The notes beneath the pieces were generated by a model, which did not search any database, had not been told where the DNA came from, and saw only the letters and a program-made list of their open reading frames with translations. A DNA stretch of 64,000 nucleotides from UBA11612 sp963976395 (GTDB taxonomy: Bacteria; Pseudomonadota; Alphaproteobacteria; Rhodospirillales; Rhodospirillaceae): assembly GCA_963976395.1 (NCBI GenBank), contig CAXBLG010000010.1, forward strand, positions 15,127 through 79,126, in the 5' to 3' direction. Shown here piece after piece: positions 52,344 to 61,395 of the stretch. Each line of letters opens with the position of its first letter. Position 1 is the first letter of the stretch. Both the position numbers and the translations under genes were made by a program.

Positions 52344-52724
52344 ATGGGCGAGGATATTATGCGCCAGTCGGCCTGGGTCGGCATTTGGGTTATGTATCTG
52401 GCTGGATTGAACCTCATCGGATGCGTCCTGTTTGCATGGAAACATGTGGAGGCGCGCTGGGGGCTCGGCTTGTTTCTGCTCAGCGCGATCGCCATGAGCC
52501 AACTTTACGATGCGATGGGCTATGTGCGTTTGCTTGGTATTACTCACATTGTCGTGTGGACGCCGCTACTTATTTATCTTTGGCGGCGGCGTGAAATCAT
52601 CAAAATAAAACCTGTTCCGTCACGGACATTTTTCGCGGTTCTCTTTCTTACCAATCTCATTTCACTTGCGTTCGACTATGCCGATCTCGCCCGTTACATC
52701 GGCGGCGAACGTGCGCCGTACTAG
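52344..52724 (+). CDS. small four-helix membrane protein, unknown
   Basis: 126 residues. Start ATG 52344 follows GGGGAAGAGG. Four hydrophobic segments are seen at about 9-27, 39-57, 64-82 and 95-115 ('SAWVGIWVMYLAGLNLIG', 'LGLFLLSAIAMSQLYDAM', 'ITHIVVWTPLLIYLW', 'FFAVLFLTNLISLAFDYA'). No recognised family. Independent of the propeller gene downstream, from which it is separated by 146 bases. Confidence 0.7.
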   Translation: MGEDIMRQSAWVGIWVMYLAGLNLIGCVLFAWKHVEARWGLGLFLLSAIAMSQLYDAMGYVRLLGITHIVVWTPLLIYLWRRREIIKIKPVPSRTFFAVLFLTNLISLAFDYADLARYIGGERAPY

Positions 52725-52870
52725 TCTCCAAGAAGTAGATCATTCTCGCCAATCGGATTGAATGAAATTGCAGTTAGGTGATTTACCGCTGGCAATTGGA
52801 CCGATGCTGGCTACACTCATTAGAAATTATTTGTGCATAATTCCCGTTATTATAGATATGGGGGCTATCC

Positions 52871-55432
52871 ATGTCGGTGCGGTGTCTATTGCTCCTCGTG
52901 GTTTTGATAAGTGGCGTGTGTCACTCGAGCGTGCGCGCCCAAAACGTCTCGTCACTTACGAGATTCGACATTTCCGACACGCCAGGTATTGCGTTCAATG
53001 CAACTATCGGAGCGGATGGTAATCTCTGGTTTTCCAAGGCCAACACAATCACACGCATGTCGGCGGCGGGTGATGCGACTATTTTTTCACTGCCTTCCTC
53101 AGATGCGAACCCCAGAAATTTGATGCTCGGTGTAGACGGGAAGATTTGGTTTTCGCAAAGTGCTGTTGTCTCCGGTGTATACTCCAACAAAATCGGTTCA
53201 ATTACTTCAAGCGGTGTCATAGCCGAATACGATCTGCCGCAAACAGAATCCGGAGTGCGCGCTCTCGCCATTGGACCCTCTGGAGATCTATGGGTTAGCT
53301 ATGATTTTAACCAAACCCTAAATCGGGTTTCTGTATCCGGCGCGATATCAGACGTATTATTGCCAGTTGAGATTCTAAATAGCGTTGGCCAGGTGTCGGT
53401 GGGGAATATGGCATTCGATGCCTTGGGGTATCTCTGGCTTTCCCACGGCAATAAAATGCTTACACGTATGACGGCGGACGGTAGCAGCCACACCACATTC
53501 GATTCGCAGCTGTCTACCTTGAATAGCTTAATTCGAGGACCGGATGGCAACATATGGGCGTCAGATGTCGTAGGGCGAATTGGAGTATTTAACTCACAGG
53601 GATTGGTGTCGGAAATCGAGTCCTATGATGATCAAATCGCTGGCCCCAATTCAAATTATACTAAATTTTTGACTCTGGGCGCGGATGGAAACGTTTGGTT
53701 TCTCGAACATAGATCAAGTACCAATCTCAAGGGGTATTGGGTTGGACGGATCACGGCGAGCCTTGCGATTACGCGGTATGCCGTTGCCGAACCAAATACA
53801 CAAACGATGGTGTGGGCTGGATTGCCCTGGATCGCCGTTGGAGCTGATGGAAATGTTTGGATTGGCGAGAGAGATACGCTCGGAATCAGCAATGGAGGCG
53901 CAAGTAATATCATCCGCCTAAATGTGCCGAACAACGAAATCCGGTGGGGGGCTGTCTTTTCATCCGCACAGACAGGTTCCCGATCGTTTCTCCGTTTTTT
54001 CAATGAAGGTACTGTCGCGGGTTCCGTCACCGTGCGATTGGCTGATGCCTCAACCGGTATGTTCATCAAGCAATGGACGAGCCCTGCCATTCCGGGGGGT
54101 GCAGCAGTCCAATACGATATCCAACAAATCGAAGAAAATGTCGGTCAAATTAGTAATTTGCCGCCGTATTACTCGGTCACCGTTGAACCGCAAATCGCGG
54201 GGTCGTTTCAACATGTTCTGTGGAGGGCCGCCGACGGCACATTGACGAATCTCAGCACCTGCGATTCGAACGTGACCGCACCCCAGCGAAAGCTGTTTGG
54301 CGTGCATTCATCTTTATTGGGAAACCTAGGCTATCCAAGTTCAATCGCCATACGAACAATATCTCAAACCTACCCACGTAGTTTGCGGATTTATGATGCT
54401 CGCAACGGAAACCTTCTGGGAACGTATCAATTGCCGTATGTCCATGCTCAGAGTGAACTTTTGCTTCCTGTTTCGCAGATTGAAGCGGAAAGCGGCATCG
54501 TTCCCACGGGTGACATGTATCACTACATCGTGGAACTTCCTGCGGATTCTTTTGATGGTAGGGGAGCGTACTTGCAGAATCTTGTAGAAAATCAACAAGC
54601 AGGTGTTTTGACGGACATGACGACCGTATGTTCTCTCGGCACTGATGCTGTGCCGGTGCAAGCGGAGAATATGCAAATCGGGAGCGTATTCTCCACGGTA
54701 CATCCAAGTTCGCGATCCTTTCTTCGATTTTATAACAGTGGAGATGTTAGTGGGAATGTACGGTTGGAATTGGCGAATGGAGACTTAACGTACAATTCAA
54801 GCCCATCCGAAATTGGTCCGGCTTTTGCCGTTATCTATGATTCGGACGATCTGTTGCCGGGCACAGCGGTCCAGATTGGGGTTGGCGAAATCGAGGACGC
54901 CAGAATAAGCTCAAATCCAAAAGCACCGTATTTTGCGGGATACTTACACCGGTTTGCTTCAGAGAATGGCGGGTACATTCATAGCGGATACTACCAAAAC
55001 GTCTTATGGCGCGCCGCTGATGGTACATTGACCAACCTCAGCACCTGTGGTGCGGGTGTAACCGCCGACCCTGACCTTCTTTTGGGTGTTCATACATCTC
55101 TTCTAGACGTTGGATATCCGAGTACCGTGGTTGTTAATAATACCGGAGTTGCGCCGATGTCTGTAGAACTAGGACTCATTGATCCTAGTACCGGTATTAA
55201 ACTCGGTACTTTTTCTACGGACGTTATTCCCGCGAATGCGAAAGCATTTGTCTCAGTGAGTGATATGGAGGCGGCGCTTGGCATTGAGCCATCGGCAAAT
55301 ATGTATCATTATATTGTAAAATCGGAGAGTGTGTTTTCGGGGTTTCTGCAGCACTTGGTTTTCAATCAGCAGGCCGGTGTTATAACCGATATGACGGCAC
55401 TATGCAGGTTGCCGTTGCTTGCGCAGAATTGA
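52871..55432 (+). CDS. secreted streptogramin-lyase-like propeller with duplicated C-terminus
   Basis: 853 residues with a signal peptide (cleavage near 'SVRAQN'). Residues about 25-360 hold seven propeller blades marked by 'GADGNLWFS', 'GVDGKIWFS', 'GPSGDLWVS', 'DALGYLWLS', 'GPDGNIWAS', 'GADGNVWFL' and 'GADGNVWIG', the virginiamycin B lyase (Vgb)-like repeat. Residues about 370-605 and 606-850 are two copies of a 240-residue module: both have 'RSFLRF.N.G', 'QNVLWRAADGTLTNLSTC' or 'QHVLWRAADGTLTNLSTC' and 'MYHYIV'. No lyase catalytic assignment is made. It is not a resistance gene call. Base composition looks more AT-rich than neighbouring genes. Start follows GGGGGC. Confidence 0.8.
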   Translation: MSVRCLLLLVVLISGVCHSSVRAQNVSSLTRFDISDTPGIAFNATIGADGNLWFSKANTITRMSAAGDATIFSLPSSDANPRNLMLGVDGKIWFSQSAVVSGVYSNKIGSITSSGVIAEYDLPQTESGVRALAIGPSGDLWVSYDFNQTLNRVSVSGAISDVLLPVEILNSVGQVSVGNMAFDALGYLWLSHGNKMLTRMTADGSSHTTFDSQLSTLNSLIRGPDGNIWASDVVGRIGVFNSQGLVSEIESYDDQIAGPNSNYTKFLTLGADGNVWFLEHRSSTNLKGYWVGRITASLAITRYAVAEPNTQTMVWAGLPWIAVGADGNVWIGERDTLGISNGGASNIIRLNVPNNEIRWGAVFSSAQTGSRSFLRFFNEGTVAGSVTVRLADASTGMFIKQWTSPAIPGGAAVQYDIQQIEENVGQISNLPPYYSVTVEPQIAGSFQHVLWRAADGTLTNLSTCDSNVTAPQRKLFGVHSSLLGNLGYPSSIAIRTISQTYPRSLRIYDARNGNLLGTYQLPYVHAQSELLLPVSQIEAESGIVPTGDMYHYIVELPADSFDGRGAYLQNLVENQQAGVLTDMTTVCSLGTDAVPVQAENMQIGSVFSTVHPSSRSFLRFYNSGDVSGNVRLELANGDLTYNSSPSEIGPAFAVIYDSDDLLPGTAVQIGVGEIEDARISSNPKAPYFAGYLHRFASENGGYIHSGYYQNVLWRAADGTLTNLSTCGAGVTADPDLLLGVHTSLLDVGYPSTVVVNNTGVAPMSVELGLIDPSTGIKLGTFSTDVIPANAKAFVSVSDMEAALGIEPSANMYHYIVKSESVFSGFLQHLVFNQQAGVITDMTALCRLPLLAQN

Positions 55433-55463
55433 CAAAAAAATGGGCGGTGCTTGCGCACCGCCC
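55433..55463 (-). terminator. rho-independent terminator of phoH
   Basis: A 9-bp stem (55442-55450 with 55455-55463) and a four-base loop, followed on the minus strand by seven T residues (plus-strand A-run 55434-55440). It lies about 70 bases after the phoH stop. Confidence 0.85.
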
Positions 55464-55482
55464 CAAGTTTCAGGGACGCACC
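55461..55482. repeat. 22-bp motif, copy 2
   Basis: 20 of 22 bases identical to 52215-52236, ending GGGACGCACC. Its first bases are part of the right arm of the phoH terminator stem. Together the two copies flank the small membrane-protein gene and the propeller gene. Confidence 0.85.
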
Positions 55483-55530
55483 CTATAAACCAAACTCAAT
55501 TTGATGAGTTGGTCAACCTTTAGATCGCAA

Positions 55531-56277
55531 TTACAGCACCGCAAGCATGCAGGCGACGAGCGGGTGTCGCACCACATCGCTGTGAGTAAGTTTTACAATT
55601 GCGATATCGTTCAATGTGTTCAGCCTGTCGGCAATGTCGGCAAGGCCCGAAACGCCGGGCAAGAGATCGGTCTGATCCGGATCGCCGGTTATCACCATGG
55701 TCGAGTGCCAACCTAGGCGCGTTAGCAACATTTTGATCTGACCGTACGTGCAGTTCTGCGCCTCGTCTATGACTACAAACGCGTTGTTGAGTGTACGTCC
55801 GCGCATATAAGCGATCGGCGCGATCTCAATGGTGCCGTCGGCCATATATTGGCGCAAACGCTTGCCGCCCATACGCTCTCCCAGGGCGTCATACAGGGGG
55901 CGCAGGTAGGGCGACATTTTTTCTTCCATTGTCCCGGGGAGGTACCCGAGGGATTCGCCGGCCTCAATTGCAGGCCGCGACAGCACAATGCGATCAATCT
56001 GCCCATCGTCCAGGGCTTTCACGGCGGCGGCGATGGCCAAATAAGTTTTTCCTGTACCCGCTGGCCCCAAGGCGACGGTGAGGGGGCTGCTCTCGATGGC
56101 GTCCATCAACTGCTGCTGACCCTCGCTGCGCGGTTTGACATGGCGGATAAAGCTTTGGTCGCGGTGTGCCTCGACGGGGTCCCAACTGCCGGGCATGGCA
56201 TGAAGTTGAAAATTTTCAGGTGATTCGTGGGTGTTACTAAATTGTTTTCTGGAACGTGCTGATGACCGCTTGCCCAT
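55531..56277 (-). CDS. phoH: PhoH-like ATPase
   Basis: 248 residues from ATG 56277, which has CAGGAG upstream; an ATG at 56313 is in frame. Walker A 'GPAGTGKTYLAIA', 'RIVLSRPAIEAGESLGYLPG', 'AYMRGRTLNNAFVVIDEAQN' (Walker B) and 'MVITGDPDQTDL' are diagnostic. PhoH proteins are cytoplasmic RNA-related ATPases, some with helicase or ribonuclease activity. It is a stand-alone gene here, without ybeY or ybeX. Followed by its own terminator. Confidence 0.92.
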   Translation of the reverse strand: MGKRSSARSRKQFSNTHESPENFQLHAMPGSWDPVEAHRDQSFIRHVKPRSEGQQQLMDAIESSPLTVALGPAGTGKTYLAIAAAVKALDDGQIDRIVLSRPAIEAGESLGYLPGTMEEKMSPYLRPLYDALGERMGGKRLRQYMADGTIEIAPIAYMRGRTLNNAFVVIDEAQNCTYGQIKMLLTRLGWHSTMVITGDPDQTDLLPGVSGLADIADRLNTLNDIAIVKLTHSDVVRHPLVACMLAVL

Positions 56278-56829
56278 ATCGTTGACATGCTCCTGTAAGG
56301 TGAACGTACGCAACAGTCCGCGCCGACGGGTGTCGGGCGACAGGTTCTCGGGGCCTCCTTTCGATGGGTTGGGGGTTTGTAAAGGTGATTGATGAATCAG
56401 CGCCCGATGAAACGGGGCTTAAAACACAAACGCCCCCCAAGGCGGGAGGCGTACAAAGAGGTGTCGGCGGGGTGGGCTCACCGAAGCCCTTGAAGTTATA
56501 TCTGTCGTCGCGCGCCCTCTGGGTGAGAGGCATTGCGATACATCCCCTAAAGTTCTGAAAAAAGTGTCTCAAATAAATGTGTCTTTGTCACCTTATTTTG
56601 TGTGTCAGAGATGTGAAACCACAACAATTTGTATTAACAGGCATAGTGGGCGATGCGCCCGATAGGCTGAACCTGCGTAGATCGAAGCCTAAATTTTGGC
56701 CCTCTCAAGAGAAATTGCGGCTCCTGTTAGATAATGCTTTGAAAACTAGAATGCGTATCAAAACTGGCCCCTCCTTAGGTTTTCGCCTACACAGCGGTAT
56801 ACGCCGCCATTCAACGTCGCCAAGGTTCC
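56278..56829. other. 552-base gap upstream of phoH and the surface-carbohydrate gene
   Basis: No gene is supported. It contains a strong minus-strand hairpin with T-run at 56420-56452 (listed), an AT-rich patch around 56560-56615, and a small GGGCG ATG CGCCC hairpin near 56648. The open frame 56577-56840 has no recognisable sequence and overlaps the next start. Confidence 0.4.
56420..56452 (-). terminator. terminator-like hairpin upstream of phoH
   Basis: ACGCC (56430-56434) with GGCGT (56448-56452) and an inner CCC/GGG, then TTTGTGTTTT on the minus strand. It is about 140 bases upstream of the phoH start with no gene ending before it, so it would end a short untranslated transcript or an attenuated phoH leader. 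Confidence 0.45.
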
Positions 56830-58116
56830 ATGGGCTTTAATCTTCCCGTCAGAAAAGCATCGTTGCTGTCGGCCTTTGACAGTTTGTTCGAAGAGCGGCG
56901 AGCGAACGATACCCGCTCTATTCCGCGCGTTGAGGACATCGACAAAACGCCGCGCCGGGTGTCGCCCATTCTTTACTTACCGGTGGAAGTGAAGGCTCGC
57001 GAATTTCATGCAAAAGCGCTTATTGCACGCGCGGCGGCGGAGAAGGGTTTGCGCGTTCTCTTCGGGGCCAAGTGGCCGCTGACCATGAACATCGACCGGC
57101 TTCCTCCCGGCATCTTTTTATTCAAAACCATGCACCAGTTCGATGCTAACAGTATGGTTGAATGTATCAGCAACGGGCATTTAGTTGCGGTGCTTGATGA
57201 GGAAATGTTCGGCATCTCAGCATCTGGAACGTACATAAAGTCCACGGTGCACCCCCATGCGGTCGGCTGTGCCGATCTGATTTGTGCTCAGGGACCGGAT
57301 TACGCAAAGCGCTTTCCGTACCAGGCGAATATTGCGGTTACCGGCACGCCGCGCGTCGAAACGTATAAACAATCGCAGGGCGATGATATTTTGGTGTGCT
57401 TGCAATCCGGCAATATCAACAATCATGGCCGCTCGTTTACAGAAATGGTGCAAGAGACCATGGCGCTGTCGGCGTTTCCTTTGAGCACGATTGAGGGGGC
57501 GGCGTGGGCCGGAATTATGCGAGAGGCAATTGCCCATGAATGCGATGTGCTGCCGCTGGTGAGCGAGACTATTGACGCCTTGGCGGCAGCGTTTCCTGAG
57601 CGGCGGATTGTAGTGCGACCGCACCCTGTTGAGAATCCCGCCAATTGGACGTTTAGCGCGCCTAACATTGTTGTCGATACCCGGAACAATATTATCGAGT
57701 CCCTTGAAGCGGCATCAGTCGCCGTGTTTGTGAGCGGCTGCACCACGGGGCTGGATGCGTATCTTGCGAAAGTCCCCGCAGTACGTTTGGGCCGTGGCGG
57801 GGTCGGTATTTCGGCAAACATGCATACCGAGGTGAATACACCGGCCGAAGCGGTGGACGCTGTGCGCCGTGCTGTGCCATGGGATGGCAGTATCGACGGT
57901 CATCTCGCGCCGCTGACTCTGACCGAATGTCTGCTTGATCTATACAAAAAGAATGCGGGCGAGGCCGGAACCCTCTCGTTTTCGCTCCGCGCTATTGAGC
58001 CCAATGAGACCGACACCTTCATCCGTCGCAAGTTTCCGGACACGTCTCTTGAAGAAGTAATAAAGTTGGTTGGCCGGCCCGTGCAGCAAATTGCCTGGAA
58101 CCTATTTTTGATTTAG
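56830..58116 (+). CDS. surface carbohydrate biosynthesis protein
   Basis: 428 residues. The 'ILYLPVEVKAREFHAKALIA' opening, 'AAEKGLRVLFGA', 'AVLDEEMFGI' and a C-terminal 'VRPHPVENPANW' with 'VFVSGCTTGLDAYLAKVPAV' match the TIGR04396-type surface carbohydrate biosynthesis family, which are predicted polysaccharide or lipooligosaccharide glycosyltransferases with GT-B-like folds. No other polysaccharide genes lie next to it. The ribosome site is weak (CAAGG). Confidence 0.65.
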   Translation: MGFNLPVRKASLLSAFDSLFEERRANDTRSIPRVEDIDKTPRRVSPILYLPVEVKAREFHAKALIARAAAEKGLRVLFGAKWPLTMNIDRLPPGIFLFKTMHQFDANSMVECISNGHLVAVLDEEMFGISASGTYIKSTVHPHAVGCADLICAQGPDYAKRFPYQANIAVTGTPRVETYKQSQGDDILVCLQSGNINNHGRSFTEMVQETMALSAFPLSTIEGAAWAGIMREAIAHECDVLPLVSETIDALAAAFPERRIVVRPHPVENPANWTFSAPNIVVDTRNNIIESLEAASVAVFVSGCTTGLDAYLAKVPAVRLGRGGVGISANMHTEVNTPAEAVDAVRRAVPWDGSIDGHLAPLTLTECLLDLYKKNAGEAGTLSFSLRAIEPNETDTFIRRKFPDTSLEEVIKLVGRPVQQIAWNLFLI

Positions 58117-58138
58117 CGCGCGGCCGTTTGGCAATTTG

Positions 58139-58930
58139 CTAAAACCAAAACCGAATGCCGGCGACAAACGACACGGCGCTTGGATTATCACCGGCGGTGC
58201 GGGCAAAATCCGCAGTGTCGCCGACGGCCCTTGACCATGACACGCCGATATAGGGTGCGAACTCGCGCTTGAATTCGTAGCGAAGACGCATTCCAATGTC
58301 GGCCGAGGATAGGCCAGACCCAACGCCAAGCTCCGGGACATCCTGCAGAGCAAAGCTCAACTCCGCGCGCGGTTGCGCAATCAACCGCTGTGTGAGCAGC
58401 AGTTCATATTCCAGTTCAATACGCGCCGATACGTCTCCCTTGTTGCTGACAAACGCGGCGGCATCCACTTCGAATAAGTATGGAGAGAGCCCTTGCACAC
58501 CGATCACGCCATAGGTGCGGTCTGGTCCGGGTCCGAAGTCTTGACGCACGCCGGTTTGCAGGTCGAAAAACGGCAGGATGGCGCGGCTATACAGGGCTTG
58601 TACTTCAGCCTCCTCGACCTCGCCATCGTCCAGCAAAATTTCGCCTTCGGTCTTTACCCAAAGCTTGTTGATATCACCGCCGTACCAACCCTGCGCGTCC
58701 CACAGCATGTGCGGGTCACCGTCGCCCGAGCCATACTCAAGGCGATCTCCTTGAACATAGACAAAGTTTTCTCCGCCGTGATGCATGTGCGCGTGGTTGC
58801 GTGCGGCCTCCATCTCAGGAGAGATTTCGCGCCCGGGCACGTCATAACCGCTCAGGTCGTGCTGGGCGAATGCTATGCCGGAATATAGAAAAACAACGCT
58901 GGCAATAGTGCCTTTGAGTGCGGACCACAT
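58139..58930 (-). CDS. copB: copper resistance outer-membrane protein CopB
   Basis: 263 residues. Signal peptide ends 'GIAFAQHD'. The His/Met-rich N-terminus ('AARNHAHMHHGGENFV') is followed by a twelve-strand barrel: 'VYVQGDRLEYGSGDGD', 'WDAQGWYGGDINKLWVKTEGE', 'EVQALYSRAILPFFDLQTGV' and C-terminal 'FVAGIRFWF'. This matches PcoB/CopB, the outer-membrane partner of CopA in periplasmic copper detoxification. The copA stop TGA overlaps the copB ATG by one base. Confidence 0.92.
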   Translation of the reverse strand: MWSALKGTIASVVFLYSGIAFAQHDLSGYDVPGREISPEMEAARNHAHMHHGGENFVYVQGDRLEYGSGDGDPHMLWDAQGWYGGDINKLWVKTEGEILLDDGEVEEAEVQALYSRAILPFFDLQTGVRQDFGPGPDRTYGVIGVQGLSPYLFEVDAAAFVSNKGDVSARIELEYELLLTQRLIAQPRAELSFALQDVPELGVGSGLSSADIGMRLRYEFKREFAPYIGVSWSRAVGDTADFARTAGDNPSAVSFVAGIRFWF

Positions 58931-61014
58931 CACTTGACCTCCGCGTGATCGCCGTGATCGTGATGGTCATGTTTCATGTCGTTGTGATTGTTGTGGTGTC
59001 CCGCGCGTTCGCGCACCGACACCACGCGCATCATGCCGGCGTGCATATGGTAGAGAAGGTGGCAGTGAAACGCCCAGTCACCAACCGCATCGGCCGTGAT
59101 ATCCACCGACAGTTTCTCACCAGGTTTGACGGTAATGGTATGTTTGCGCGGTTTGTGAGCGTTCTCGCCGCCGGTTACAACATCGAAGAACATGCCATGC
59201 AGGTGGATGGGGTGCGCCATCATGGTGTCGTTCACCAGAGTCAGGCGCAACCGCTCGCCCTCGTGAAATATTATAGGTCCATTCACTTCCGAGAACTTCA
59301 CCCCATCGAACGACCACATGTAACGTTCCATATTGCTGGTCAGATGCAGTTCCATCTCGCGTTCAGGCGGCCGTATATCTGGATTGGGTGTAAGGCTCGC
59401 GAGGTCGGTATAAACCAGCACCCGATGCGGAACGTTCTCTAGGCCCAGCCCGCGCTCGCCCAAACGGTTCGTCGGCATCATGGCTTCGCTCGCCACCCCC
59501 GGCCCGCCGGGATGGTTATGTTTCTCCATCTCCATAGAGCCGACGCTCATATCCATCATCCCGTCCATGGCCCCGTGGTCCATGCCGCCATGTTCCATTT
59601 GGCCATGATCCATTTGACTGTGGTCCATGTGTTTTTCAGCGGGGGCGTTCGCCGATTGCATTTGTGCCTTGGCGGCCATTTCCATGATGTTTGTTGAACT
59701 TTGATGGCTCGAGTGGTCATGAGCGGGTTCGGCAGGTGCAGAATGATCGTGGGCTCCTTCACCATGGTCCATGTGCTCCATTTCGCTAGGCTTCATTTCG
59801 TCATGGTTCATGCTTCCTTGATCCATGCCTTCATGATCCGCGCCTTGAGTTCCCATTGACCCGTGGTCCATGCCGCCATGGTCCATGCCGCCATGGTCCA
59901 TGCCCATGTCTTTCATGGTCAACAACGGGCGCTCGCGCAGGGGAGGGATGGGGGCCTCCATGCCCGGCCGTGTCGCCAAGGTGGCGCGGCCATAGCCGCT
60001 GCGGTCCATGGCCTCGCTCATAATCGTAAAGGCACGGTCCTCCATCGGCTGAACCACAACGTCAAAAGTTTCGGCGACACCAATCTGGAATTCGTCGGTT
60101 TCAACCGGGCGCACATTTAGACCGTCGGCTTGCACGACGGTCATGGGCAGGCCCGGAATGCGCACATTGAAAATGCTCATGGCGGCTGTGTTGATAAAGC
60201 GAAGTCGCACCCGTTCACCCGGTTTGAACAGCGCCGTCCAGTTATCGCGTGGGCCATGGCCATTGACGAGGTAGGAGTAGGTTTCGCCGGTTACATCAAG
60301 AATATCCGTCCGCATCATACGCATACGGTCCCACGCCATTTTTTCGTCTAAAGCAGCGCGGAATCCTTTCTCGCGCACATCGCGAAAGAAATCGCTGAGT
60401 GTGAGTTTCTGATAATTAAATCCGTCCCCATGCTTTTTTAGTTTAGCGAAGATTGTGTATGGATCCTCAAACGTCCAATCAGAGAGCACCACCACATACT
60501 CCCGGTCATACACCACGGGGTCGGGGCCCTTGGGCTCAATAATCAGCGGACCGTAGTGTCCCGCCTGTTCCTGCAATCCAGAATGACTGTGATACCAGTA
60601 GGTGCCTGCTTGTTTGATGGGGAAGTGATATGTAAATGTCTCGCCCGGTTTGATGCCGGGATAGGTAACGCCCGGCACACCGTCCATTTGATACGGCAGC
60701 AAAATGCCATGCCAATGAATGGAGGTATCTTCGTCCAGGTAATTGGTTACACGTAAGGTGAGTTCGTCGCCCTCGCGCCAGCGCAGTAACGGCGCGGGCA
60801 CCTGGCCGTTGACGGTTATGGCGCTTCCGCGCTGTCCGTCTACTGAGAATGGTGTCCGCGCGATGTTTAAGTCGAAATCGGTGCCGGACAATGACGTCAG
60901 TCCCGACATATCATTGGCCTGTGCGCTACGGGCCCAAGGGGGAAGGCCTATATTCAAGGCGGCTAGGCCGCCCAACACAGTACTGCCTCCCAAAAACGAC
61001 CGGCGTGGTATCAT
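58930..61014 (-). CDS. copA: multicopper oxidase, copper resistance (CopA/PcoA)
   Basis: About 694 residues from ATG 61014, six bases after GGAGGCGAG. Twin-arginine signal ('RRSFLGGSTVLGG'). Copper sites are seen: 'IHWHGILLPYQMDGVPG', 'TYWYHSHSGLQEQAGHYG', 'HPIHLHGMFFDVV' and 'DWAFHCHLLYHMHAGMMRVV' (type 1 and trinuclear cluster). Between the second and third cupredoxin domains lies a long His/Met-rich linker (about 370-500) with 'MDHGGMDHGGMDHGSM'. It oxidises Cu(I) in the periplasm. Confidence 0.95.
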   Translation of the reverse strand: MIPRRSFLGGSTVLGGLAALNIGLPPWARSAQANDMSGLTSLSGTDFDLNIARTPFSVDGQRGSAITVNGQVPAPLLRWREGDELTLRVTNYLDEDTSIHWHGILLPYQMDGVPGVTYPGIKPGETFTYHFPIKQAGTYWYHSHSGLQEQAGHYGPLIIEPKGPDPVVYDREYVVVLSDWTFEDPYTIFAKLKKHGDGFNYQKLTLSDFFRDVREKGFRAALDEKMAWDRMRMMRTDILDVTGETYSYLVNGHGPRDNWTALFKPGERVRLRFINTAAMSIFNVRIPGLPMTVVQADGLNVRPVETDEFQIGVAETFDVVVQPMEDRAFTIMSEAMDRSGYGRATLATRPGMEAPIPPLRERPLLTMKDMGMDHGGMDHGGMDHGSMGTQGADHEGMDQGSMNHDEMKPSEMEHMDHGEGAHDHSAPAEPAHDHSSHQSSTNIMEMAAKAQMQSANAPAEKHMDHSQMDHGQMEHGGMDHGAMDGMMDMSVGSMEMEKHNHPGGPGVASEAMMPTNRLGERGLGLENVPHRVLVYTDLASLTPNPDIRPPEREMELHLTSNMERYMWSFDGVKFSEVNGPIIFHEGERLRLTLVNDTMMAHPIHLHGMFFDVVTGGENAHKPRKHTITVKPGEKLSVDITADAVGDWAFHCHLLYHMHAGMMRVVSVRERAGHHNNHNDMKHDHHDHGDHAEVK

Positions 61015-61050
61015 GGGGCTCGCCTCCAATGCGGATAGAGTCTATACTCT

Positions 61051-61067
61051 ATACCCCATAGGGGTAT
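61051..61067. promoter_or_regulatory. CsoR-type copper operator
   Basis: ATACCCCATAGGGGTAT is a perfect palindrome with a three-base centre, matching the known CsoR box pattern (TACCCC-N3-GGGGTA). It sits between copA (start 61014) and csoR (start 61099), only 37 and 31 bases from the two starts, so it likely controls both divergently and is released when CsoR binds copper. Confidence 0.8.
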
Positions 61068-61098
61068 TTGGTCAACAGAGCTGCAACGGGAATAGACT

Positions 61099-61383
61099 AT
61101 GAATCACATTTGCGAGACACATAAGGACGCAACCCTTAAGCGTCTCAACCGCATTGCGGGTCAAGTGAACGGTGTCGCGCGCATGATTGACGAGGGTCGT
61201 TACTGCATCGACATTCTTAACCAGATTCAGGCGGTCAAGGCGGCATTAGGGAAGGTCGAGGATCAGGTGTTGCGCGATCACGCAGCCTCGTGCGTTGAAG
61301 CCGCCATAAAAACCGGCGATGCAGGTGATCAGCGTGAAAAGTTCAACGAACTGGTCGAACTGTTTGGCAAGGTAAAACGCTAA
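61099..61383 (+). CDS. csoR: CsoR copper-sensing repressor
   Basis: 94 residues of the CsoR/RcnR/FrmR family ('RLNRIAGQVNGVARMIDEG', 'DILNQIQAVKAAL'). Cu(I) ligands Cys36, His61 and Cys65 are at exactly the positions known for M. tuberculosis CsoR, which argues for copper rather than nickel or formaldehyde sensing. It is a cytoplasmic repressor; the operator between it and copA fits autoregulation. Confidence 0.92.
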   Translation: MNHICETHKDATLKRLNRIAGQVNGVARMIDEGRYCIDILNQIQAVKAALGKVEDQVLRDHAASCVEAAIKTGDAGDQREKFNELVELFGKVKR

Positions 61384-61395
61384 GAAGGATTCGAA

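Noticed and set aside
52871..55432. Virginiamycin B resistance lyase
   Set aside because: Only the propeller repeats are shared; no catalytic residues could be assigned and the protein is much longer and secreted.
56420..56600. 6S RNA, tmRNA, RNase P or SRP RNA
   Set aside because: None of the expected core sequences of these RNAs could be found around the hairpin.
56577..56840. Short plus-strand frame before the surface-carbohydrate gene
   Set aside because: No recognisable sequence, no ribosome site, and it overlaps the next start.
59863..60120. His/Met-rich frame on the plus strand
   Set aside because: It is antisense to the metal-binding linker of copA, whose repeats create the apparent frame.
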